Assembly: GCF_014192395.1 (NCBI RefSeq)
Contig: NZ_JACHXW010000003.1
Location: forward strand, 363,054-427,053
DNA from: Paenibacillus endophyticus
GTDB lineage: Bacteria; Bacillota; Bacilli; Paenibacillales; Paenibacillaceae
Reading direction: 5' to 3'
Length of the DNA stretch: 64,000 nt
In this document: positions 57,517 through 64,000 of the stretch, piece after piece
How the letters are laid out: each line of letters starts with the position of its first letter
Numbering within the stretch: the first letter of the stretch is position 1
The notes under the pieces: model-generated
The model's input: the letters and a program-made list of their open reading frames with translations, nothing else
Databases searched by the model: none
Told to the model about the DNA's origin: nothing
Program-made: the position numbers and the translations under genes

Positions 57517-58326
57517 ATGACGGATTTCTCAAGCGTTAAGGGCAAAGTTGCTATAGTAACAGGTGCTTCTGATGGCCTCGGCAAAGCGATTTCACAATGT
57601 TATGCGGACAATGGCATGAAGGTCGTTATATCAGATATCAATACCGACAAAGGATTACAGGTTGTAGAAGGAATTAAACTTGCCGGCGGAGATGCAACAT
57701 TCTTCAAAGCTGATGTAAGTAATGAAGAAGAAGTAAAAAACCTTATAGACTTTACAATCGAGACATTTGGACGATTAGACGGGCTTGTCAATAACGCAGG
57801 CATCGCCGCCGACAATAGGCCTATTCACGAATATTCTACTGCGGAGTTCGACAGACTCATGTCTATTGATTTGAGAGGCGTATTCTTAGGAACGAAATAT
57901 GGAGTCGAAGGCATACTAAAGTCTAAATCGTCTGGGGGATTCATTGTTAATGTTGCTTCATTAGCCGGAATATTGGGAAACAGCTCCATGGGCATTTATT
58001 CATCCGCCAAGCACGGCGTTGTAGGTTTGACCAAAAGCGCTGCGCTGGATTACGCCCCTTATAACATCACCGTTAACGCGATTTGTCCGGGAACTTTCAG
58101 AACTTCGATCTGGGGAGAAACACCTGAAGAAATCGTCACTCAATATGCAAAAATATTCTCGCCAAGCGGAAGATTAGGCGATCCAAAAGAAATCGGCCAT
58201 CTGGCTCTATTTTTAGCATCGGACTTGGCACGTTATATAAGCGGTTCAGCTATCTCGATAGATGCTGGCTCGAGCGCAGGCAAAATTACTCCTGTACAAT
58301 GGGCTCATCCTGAAATTTTGGAGTAA
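57517..58326 (+). CDS. Short-chain dehydrogenase/reductase, TetR-controlled
   Basis: 269 aa. TGASDGLG near residue 13, NNAG near 90, and catalytic YSSAKHG; C-terminal end ISGSAISIDAG. AAGGAGG is 7 nt before the ATG. It is followed by a terminator and a TetR gene on the same strand. A near-perfect TetR palindrome overlaps its promoter, so it is probably induced when the regulator binds a ligand. The substrate is unknown. Confidence 0.93.
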   Translation: MTDFSSVKGKVAIVTGASDGLGKAISQCYADNGMKVVISDINTDKGLQVVEGIKLAGGDATFFKADVSNEEEVKNLIDFTIETFGRLDGLVNNAGIAADNRPIHEYSTAEFDRLMSIDLRGVFLGTKYGVEGILKSKSSGGFIVNVASLAGILGNSSMGIYSSAKHGVVGLTKSAALDYAPYNITVNAICPGTFRTSIWGETPEEIVTQYAKIFSPSGRLGDPKEIGHLALFLASDLARYISGSAISIDAGSSAGKITPVQWAHPEILE

Positions 58327-58342
58327 ATCGTCTCTCTCCCTC

Positions 58343-58371
58343 ATAACTTCCTAGCGGAAGTTATTTTTCTT
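58343..58371 (+). terminator. Terminator between SDR and TetR genes
   Basis: The arms ATAACTTCC (58343-58351) and GGAAGTTAT (58356-58364) enclose TAGC, followed by TTTTTCTTT. It would reduce read-through into the regulator gene. Confidence 0.85.
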
Positions 58372-58405
58372 TGTATGCTATAATGCATGTGAGGAGTTGA
58401 AAGAC

Positions 58406-58945
58406 ATGATTACGACCAAAGAGAACATGTGCGAAACGGCTATTCAAATGTTTAGAGAACATGGCTATGAGAACATCAGTATCAACATGATATGTAATCG
58501 ACTTCAGGTCACTCGCGGTTCTTTCTATCATCATTTCGAAGGTAAAAGCGATCTGCTATTATATTGGTTCTCCTCACAGGCTAGGATGCATATCAAGCTA
58601 GCGCTCGACATAGGCTCTCCAAAACAAATTTTAAAGAAACATGCGCTCGATTACGCAAATATCATCGAAAAAGTCGGCCATGATTTTATGTACCACATAC
58701 TCTTGGCGGAATTCGAACTTCAAGGCAAGCACTTTCATACCTATTTCAATGCGGAAGGCCTGTCCATCGATCTCATCCAAAAGGCGATCGAAAATAACGA
58801 AATTCATTCAACGAGGACACCTAAGGATTTGTTGGATACGTTTGTCGCTGGTGTCATTGGGGTCATTGTATTGTGGAAGCTCGAACAAGGCCAATTTGAT
58901 ATCTCTAAGAAAATTGATCTAATCTTTGAAGTTACCTATCGGTAA
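58406..58945 (+). CDS. TetR-family regulator
   Basis: 179 aa. The helix-turn-helix (AIQMFREHGYENISINMICNRL, VTRGSFYHHFEGKSDLL) is typical of TetR. ATG at 58406 has GAGGAG at 9 nt; a TTG at 58397 directly abuts the SD and is less likely. It lies 80 nt after an SDR gene, from which a terminator separates it, and probably binds the AAAACATAC-N4-GTATGTTTT site before that gene. Confidence 0.9.
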   Translation: MITTKENMCETAIQMFREHGYENISINMICNRLQVTRGSFYHHFEGKSDLLLYWFSSQARMHIKLALDIGSPKQILKKHALDYANIIEKVGHDFMYHILLAEFELQGKHFHTYFNAEGLSIDLIQKAIENNEIHSTRTPKDLLDTFVAGVIGVIVLWKLEQGQFDISKKIDLIFEVTYR

Positions 58946-58950
58946 ACCGA

Positions 58951-59004
58951 AAAGGACAGCAAGAACCATCCTCTCCTTCCGGATTGGCATTCTTGCTGTC
59001 CTTT
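58951..59004. terminator. Bidirectional terminator between TetR and ABC permease genes
   Basis: Perfect 15-bp arms AAAGGACAGCAAGAA (58951-58965) and TTCTTGCTGTCCTTT (58990-59004) with A/T flanks. Confidence 0.85.
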
Positions 59005-59036
59005 GTTCGTTCTTACTTTGCTTTACCTTGAGACCA

Positions 59037-59921
59037 CTATCCTTTCACTGCACCGAACATAATGCCCTTAATAAAAAACCTCTGGAAGAATGGGTACGCG
59101 ATCAAGATTGGAAGCGATCCTAACACCGCGATCGCCATCTTTGCCGTATCCGAGGGCATCTGAGACATGGCATCGCCTGCGTTTGCACTCATATTCGATT
59201 GAATAAACTGAATGTCTTGCATAATCCTTTGAAGGAGATTCTGTATACTGAACAACTCTGGCTTCGTTATATAGATCATCCCGGTCTGCCAATCGTTCCA
59301 GTACATGATTGCCGTGAACAGCCCGATTACAGCTAATATTGGCGTGGAAGTAGGAATAATGATGCTCCCCAGAATCCGGTATTCACTCGCTCCATCCAAT
59401 TGCGCTGATTCGATCAAATCTTTCGACATCGATCCTTGCAAAAAGATTCGCATCATCATGATGTAATAACCATTCGTGAGAACCCCAGCGACAATTAATA
59501 CCCAGATGGTGTTTTTCAGTTCTAATATTTGCGCATAAATAAGGTACGAAGGAATCATCCCTCCGTGGAACAACATTGAAAAAAATACGAGAAACAAAAT
59601 AATTCCGCGATGCGGCGTTTCTGGCCTGGATAACGGGTAGGCCATCAACAGGGTGGTGAATATGCCAACCGTTGTGCCAACGACCGTTACGAATATCGAT
59701 ACGCCATAAGCTCGAATAATATTCGATCCACTGTCGAATAAATACTCATATGCCGCGGTACTGAACACTTTAGGTATGAGAGAATATCCATTTGCTATGA
59801 GTGAGGATTGATCCGTCAACGACGCAGAGATCAGCAAGATGAACGGAATGATACAGATTACGCTTAATATGATCAGAACGGTATGACTAAACCATGTTAT
59901 GACTCGGCTCTCATTTTTCAC
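59037..59921 (-). CDS. Carbohydrate ABC transporter permease (LplC/YtcP-type)
   Basis: 294 aa with six membrane helices. The cytoplasmic EAA-like loop that contacts the ATPase is LIESAQLDGASEYRILGSIIIPTSTPI. It starts at GTG with GGGGGG 7 nt upstream, 11 nt after the LplB-type gene. It is part of a sugar importer; the binding protein and ATPase are not in this part of the window. The C-terminal IKGIMFGAVKG matches the fragment at 1-203. Confidence 0.93.
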   Translation of the reverse strand: MKNESRVITWFSHTVLIILSVICIIPFILLISASLTDQSSLIANGYSLIPKVFSTAAYEYLFDSGSNIIRAYGVSIFVTVVGTTVGIFTTLLMAYPLSRPETPHRGIILFLVFFSMLFHGGMIPSYLIYAQILELKNTIWVLIVAGVLTNGYYIMMMRIFLQGSMSKDLIESAQLDGASEYRILGSIIIPTSTPILAVIGLFTAIMYWNDWQTGMIYITKPELFSIQNLLQRIMQDIQFIQSNMSANAGDAMSQMPSDTAKMAIAVLGSLPILIAYPFFQRFFIKGIMFGAVKG

Positions 59922-59932
59922 GTCGTTTCCCC

Positions 59933-60907
59933 CTAGAATAATGCACTTTCTTTATTTTTGCGACGCACCAGATAGTTTACTGTAATGACGAGAACAAATC
60001 CTACAACTGACTGGTACAAGCCTGCCGCAGCAGACATGCCCATATTGCCGCTTCCCATCAAACCGTTAAACACATAAGTGTCGATTGTGGCCGTAGTCTC
60101 GAAAAGTGCCCCAGAATTCAGTGTTACCTGATAGAATAAACCAAAGTCGGAATAAAACACCCTTCCCAGCTGGAGCAGGGCCATCATAAGGATTACTGGT
60201 GTTACGATTGGAAGTGTAATGTATATAATCTGCTTTAAGCGGTTGGCGCCATCTATCCTCGCAGCCTCGTAATAATCCTCGTTGATCCCGAGCAATGCCG
60301 CAAAATAAACAATACTTCCATATCCGACTCCCTTCCACTGATCCACGAAAGTCAAGATTACAGGCCAAAACTTCGCTTCGGCATACCACATGATTCCCTC
60401 CTCTATTCCGAGCATCGGAAGAATCGTTCGATTGATCAAGCCATTCTCGACGCTTAGAAACCCGTACACCAGATAACTGATAATTACCCAAGAAATCAAG
60501 TGAGGCATTGAAATAATGGCTTGATAAGTTCTTAGAAAAACCTTCTGTTTAATTTCGTTAAGCAGGATAGCGACACATAAGGACAAAATCGTTCCTAAAC
60601 CTAGAAATAACAAATTGTATAGAATCGTATTGCGGGTAATAATAAATGCGTCCGAGGTTTTGAACAAATATTCAAAGTTTTTTAATCCAGCCCAATCGCT
60701 TCCGAAAATACCTTTCGCAAAGTTAATTTCCTTGAAAGCAATGACAACCCCGAACATTGGCAGATAGTTATTGATTAAGAGATACAATAACCCTGGTATC
60801 ATCATGACCAGTAGCGGCGAGTACCTGCGATAATCATACTTTTTCTTTTTCTTTTCCGATTTCGTTTGAGGCAAGGCGGTCGAATTCGCCGGTGAAATCT
60901 GATTCAT
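59933..60907 (-). CDS. Carbohydrate ABC transporter permease (LplB-type)
   Basis: 324 aa with six membrane helices and a Lys-rich N-terminus. The EAA-like loop reads YYEAARIDGANRLKQIIYITLPIVTPVI. This is the LplB-type partner of the LplC-type permease downstream. ATG at 60907 is chosen; a GTG two codons earlier (60913) is possible. It is transcribed away from the downstream kinase/regulator genes, with a terminator in between. Confidence 0.93.
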   Translation of the reverse strand: MNQISPANSTALPQTKSEKKKKKYDYRRYSPLLVMMIPGLLYLLINNYLPMFGVVIAFKEINFAKGIFGSDWAGLKNFEYLFKTSDAFIITRNTILYNLLFLGLGTILSLCVAILLNEIKQKVFLRTYQAIISMPHLISWVIISYLVYGFLSVENGLINRTILPMLGIEEGIMWYAEAKFWPVILTFVDQWKGVGYGSIVYFAALLGINEDYYEAARIDGANRLKQIIYITLPIVTPVILMMALLQLGRVFYSDFGLFYQVTLNSGALFETTATIDTYVFNGLMGSGNMGMSAAAGLYQSVVGFVLVITVNYLVRRKNKESALF

Positions 60908-61047
60908 GTACACTCACATCCTTGTCTTCGTCTATTGTTTATAGACCTATCATAAGAAATTCACGTAAGTTCAACTAACGTTAAGCCGACTTCTTATCTA
61001 CCACTTTCACGACTATTGTCGTGAGCAGATCATGGTTTACAAAAAAA

Positions 61048-61084
61048 AATAGCGGTGCCAGGGTAGTAATCCCTGTACCGCCAT
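61048..61084 (-). terminator. Terminator of the YesMN-type operon
   Basis: The arms GCGGTGCCAGGG (61052-61063) and CCCTGTACCGCC (61071-61082); on the minus strand about nine T follow. Confidence 0.85.
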
Positions 61085-61126
61085 TTCTAGCTTAAGGCTT
61101 GCTGCTTCATTGATTTTTGAGTCAGA

Positions 61127-62734
61127 TCATTTGTCATTTTTTCCAAATTGGTTCCTGAATTCCGTTGGTCCCAGCCCAGCATGTTTTTTGAATATTCTAG
61201 CAAAATGCGAGAAATTGGTATGCCCTACGGCCGATGCAATCGAACTAATCGGGATGTTGGTTTGCGATAGCAGCTCTTTAGCCAAGTTGATTCTTTCAAT
61301 TAATACATAATCAGAGATCGAGTATCCCGTTTCTTTTTTGAATATCCTAGATAGGTAATCAGGATTCAGATAGACATGATTGGCAATCGTATCTCGCGAC
61401 ATGTCGTGGCCTATATTTTGGTCGATATAGCGTTGGACGGTCTGGACGACCGTTTCGGTTTCTTCGACTGCTTTCGTTTGTTGCACGGCTTTGTCCAGTG
61501 TATGATGAACCCAAGCTAATAAATCAGCCACAGAGTGTCCCGCTAACTCCGACAGCCTTCTAGATGCTTCATCCCCATATAGCTGATGCGCCTGAATGCC
61601 GTTCATATTCAAAAACGAATACAGCGCCTGCATGAAATCCTGATGAAACTGATGCAAAATATTGGCATCCACGATTTGGTTTTGTACCAGCTGATTGAGA
61701 GACTTCTCTACTTCGCGAATAGCCTCGTCCTTTGTCCCTGTTTTTAGCAGTGATAACCACATATTCAAATCTGGCAGCCCGATTGATTGATTCGTATCCA
61801 TCCTCTCAACGTAAGGAAAAACCTCATTGTAAAAGGCTACGTTATTTCGATCGCGTTGCTTTAAGCTTGTTACCATCCCTGCAATTCCTTGAGCTTCAAC
61901 AGGCTTTCCTAAATAACAAGATACACTGCAATAAAAAAACTCTCTACACAGATCTAAGTAGCGATTGCATGCCTGAGGAAGCAGATCTAGGTTTCCGTCT
62001 TCCAACATATCCGCAGCAAAAATTCCTATCATTGTTCCGCGGTCAAGAAAAAAGAATACCCCATTCAAATGGCTGCCCGTTATGATTTCTTCAGCCGAAT
62101 TTTTAAGCGCATATTCCATTATTTTTTCATCACGCCGACTTAATGGTTTATTCCATTTTTTCACTGAAATTAACAATGGGAAAAAAATCGCGTCATCTAA
62201 TACAGGCAGTTGATGATACTCCGCATGGTTATGAATCGCTTCCGGATTACTTGGTATGGTGTGATTAATAAGGTCCAACCAAAACCGTTCAATGACAAGT
62301 GATCTATGCTTCATCCAAAATTGATGCGATTGTTTATTCCTAATCATTTCACTGTTATGGTCAATGATGCCCTGAGCTCTGCGGATTACATTTTCTAATT
62401 CATCCGCAAGCACGGGCTTTAACAAATAATCCAGACTCCCTAACTGAATAGCTTCCTTTGCATACTTGAAATCGGCATGGCTCGTCAAAAATATGGTGAT
62501 AAGATTCGGATATTGCTCCCTTGCCCATGACAGCAGCTCCAAACCGCTCCCTTGCGGCATTTCTATATCGCACAACATAATGTCTATTCTTTCACTTTCA
62601 ATTATTGCTTTCGCCTGTTTCATATTATAAGCTGTGAATAACCTGGATAGCCCAAGCTTATCCATATTCAGATCGCTTTTGACTCCTTCAATAGCATGCA
62701 ATTCATCATCGACAAGCAACAATTGATAAGTCAT
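61127..62734 (-). CDS. YesN-type response regulator with AraC output
   Basis: 535 aa. The receiver domain (1-120) has the acceptor Asp in IDIMLCDIEMPQGSG and the conserved Lys in DYLLKPV. The middle (130-420) is a helical linker, and the C-terminus has an AraC double helix-turn-helix (NHVYLNPDYLSRIFKKETGYSISDYV and VGHTNFSHFARIFKKHAGLGPTEF). It overlaps the sensor kinase stop by 4 nt (ATGA). It probably activates the adjacent sugar permease genes. Confidence 0.95.
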   Translation of the reverse strand: MTYQLLLVDDELHAIEGVKSDLNMDKLGLSRLFTAYNMKQAKAIIESERIDIMLCDIEMPQGSGLELLSWAREQYPNLITIFLTSHADFKYAKEAIQLGSLDYLLKPVLADELENVIRRAQGIIDHNSEMIRNKQSHQFWMKHRSLVIERFWLDLINHTIPSNPEAIHNHAEYHQLPVLDDAIFFPLLISVKKWNKPLSRRDEKIMEYALKNSAEEIITGSHLNGVFFFLDRGTMIGIFAADMLEDGNLDLLPQACNRYLDLCREFFYCSVSCYLGKPVEAQGIAGMVTSLKQRDRNNVAFYNEVFPYVERMDTNQSIGLPDLNMWLSLLKTGTKDEAIREVEKSLNQLVQNQIVDANILHQFHQDFMQALYSFLNMNGIQAHQLYGDEASRRLSELAGHSVADLLAWVHHTLDKAVQQTKAVEETETVVQTVQRYIDQNIGHDMSRDTIANHVYLNPDYLSRIFKKETGYSISDYVLIERINLAKELLSQTNIPISSIASAVGHTNFSHFARIFKKHAGLGPTEFRNQFGKNDK

Positions 62735-64000
62735 CGTTTCCCCTCCATTACAGGTTGAGTTGGAACAATGATTTCCACTACGGCGCCTCCTGTATCCTTA
62801 TCGTTGCCATAATAAATGCTGACAGTTTCGTTATAAAGCAGCTTTAGCCGCCTTTGAACATTCCAAATCCCCGTTCGCTCACCTTGTTCATTTTCTATGT
62901 TTTTGCCAGCCTGCAGGTCACGAAGAATCTTATCCTCGAATCCTTTCCCCGTATCCTTTATGCTTATTTTCATCATAGAGCCGTCTACTTCATTTTCGAA
63001 ACCGACATATACCGTGATGTGGATAGATTCCTCCATCGTTACCGCATGTTTAATCGAATTCTCAACAAACGACTGAATAACGAGAGGAGGAACCGGAATA
63101 TCTGTTAAATAATCTGGTGCATCTACTTTCCAGGTCAATTTCTCAGGAAAACGCAGTTCCTGTATACTCAAATAATGACGAGTGTGCTGCAGTTCATCAT
63201 TTAGCCTAACAAAGGATGTATTGCTGCGAAATAAAAAACGGAAATATTTTATCAATGACATGGTCATTTCCATGATCAATTGGTGGTTTTTGACTTTAGC
63301 TAAATTATAAACGATATTCAAAGCATTCAAGAAGAAGTGTGGATTTACTTGCAGCTGCAGCCGCTGAAGCTCCTCTCGCTGCTTATTCAATTGTTCTTCA
63401 AACACGTTGACTCGAAGCGTCTGGATTTCATTCATCATCGAATTAAAGGAAAAACCCAATATTTTAAATTCTTCTGCGCCGAGTTCGGCATTCACACGGA
63501 CACCCCAATCCCCCCCGCGGACTCTGCTCATAGCAAGTAAGATCCGTTTAAGCGGAATAAGAAAAACTTGCCTCATTAAATAAAGACCAATCGGAATAAC
63601 TATGAACGAGCTTATGGTAATAAGCCAAATAAGCCGTTGAAGATAGGGAAGGTTCGCTAGAATGTTGCGATCCGGAATAACCGCAACCAAGCTAAAGTTG
63701 CCTCTATAGGATTCTGTCCCGACGACAAGATATTTGCGATCCGATCCCGATAAATAATGTTCATTTACGTTCTTCCTCAGGTTTATTCCATCGTTGTCTA
63801 CAAGGCTGCGATTTGTAATCGATTCGCCTTGATCGTCAGCAATCAGCGTAGTCCCCCCCTCCCCTAGTTTTAGAGCGCTAAGAGGCTTTAGCAATTCATC
63901 CGTTTTAACCCAGCCACCTAGGTAGACATCTCCTGATTTCACGATATTAACGAGGTAATGCTCTTGCCCGATTTGGGTATGCTGCCATCTTTTGGTCCTA
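62731..64000 (-). CDS. YesM-type sensor histidine kinase, N-terminus cut off by the window
   Basis: At least 422 aa are visible; the frame stays open to the right edge (KRWQHTQIGQEHYLVNIVKS). The extracellular sensor part is followed by one membrane helix (LIWLITISSFIVIPIGLYLM), HAMP, the His_kinase motif VNPHFFLNALNIVYNLAKV with the phosphorylated His, and the ATPase N and G boxes (VIQSFVENSIKHAV, IKDTGKGF). It forms a two-component system with the regulator that overlaps it by 4 nt. It should sense an extracellular sugar or binding protein. Confidence 0.95.
   Translation of the reverse strand, partial: RTKRWQHTQIGQEHYLVNIVKSGDVYLGGWVKTDELLKPLSALKLGEGGTTLIADDQGESITNRSLVDNDGINLRKNVNEHYLSGSDRKYLVVGTESYRGNFSLVAVIPDRNILANLPYLQRLIWLITISSFIVIPIGLYLMRQVFLIPLKRILLAMSRVRGGDWGVRVNAELGAEEFKILGFSFNSMMNEIQTLRVNVFEEQLNKQREELQRLQLQVNPHFFLNALNIVYNLAKVKNHQLIMEMTMSLIKYFRFLFRSNTSFVRLNDELQHTRHYLSIQELRFPEKLTWKVDAPDYLTDIPVPPLVIQSFVENSIKHAVTMEESIHITVYVGFENEVDGSMMKISIKDTGKGFEDKILRDLQAGKNIENEQGERTGIWNVQRRLKLLYNETVSIYYGNDKDTGGAVVEIIVPTQPVMEGKR

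Overview
The window looks like a chromosomal segment of a Gram-positive, Paenibacillus-like Bacillales bacterium. The reasons are strong AAGGAGG-type ribosome binding sites, frequent GTG/TTG starts, many AraC-family regulators, lipoprotein sugar-binding proteins with LplBC-type permeases and YesMN-type two-component systems, a SleB-like cell wall hydrolase and balanced base composition. No identification was run, so the genus is an inference. I saw no CRISPR array, rRNA, intact tRNA, insertion sequence or prophage.

Layout. 1-1890: end of a sugar ABC transporter (permease tail and lipoprotein). 2007-7700: a stand-alone eCIS-core/DUF4157 protein, an FG-GAP repeat protein overlapping an oxidoreductase gene and divergent from an AraC regulator, and a secreted chitin-active LPMO with two FnIII domains and a chitin-binding module. 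7900-19500: metabolic and defensive single genes (UbiD-family decarboxylase, glyoxalase-fold proteins, GH43-like protein with a cre-like site, MFS/TetR divergent pair, aldo-keto reductase, APS kinase, flavodoxin-fold oxidoreductase, VOC-TetR operon with a clear operator). 19570-22350: an iron-uptake pair under Fur boxes. 22460-31430: membrane serine hydrolase, DrrAB-like ABC exporter with its TetR regulator, a putative transmembrane (Pyr4/PaxB-type) terpene cyclase facing a glycosyltransferase-acyltransferase pair, and a SleB-like hydrolase. 31600-43540: GH43, MalT-like regulator, an orphan Fur-controlled micro-ORF, an MFS protein fused to DUF3817, dehydrogenase, AraC/FAD oxidoreductase pair and acyltransferases. 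43900-46310: an operon of oxidoreductase, ECF41 sigma factor and small membrane protein with an ECF41-type promoter. 46320-47840: a chimeric gene remnant. 48000-51730: a second Fur-controlled siderophore locus (AraC, lipoprotein, FhuF-like reductase) in which the regulator and the lipoprotein share one uninterrupted reading frame. 51850-58950: small regulators, VOC, MarR/SDR, DoxX, methyltransferase and SDR/TetR genes, plus a 46-aa secreted-peptide precursor. 59037-64000: sugar ABC permeases and a YesMN-type sensor/regulator pair, cut by the window end.

How the genes work together. Much of the window is small autonomous transcription units, each made of an enzyme or transporter plus its own regulator, often divergently arranged with visible operators. 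Two themes recur. The first is iron: five Fur-box promoters, two siderophore-binding lipoproteins, two AraC regulators linked to substrate-binding domains and one FhuF-like reductase, but no siderophore permease or ATPase. The second is carbohydrate sensing and breakdown: LplBC/YesMN, GH43, LPMO and AraC regulators. The most unusual items are the in-frame AraC-lipoprotein reading frame with an internal Fur promoter, the Fur-controlled micro-ORF, the secreted 46-aa peptide precursor, the putative terpene cyclase beside a glycosyl/acyl transfer pair, and the ECF41 operon with its predicted own promoter.
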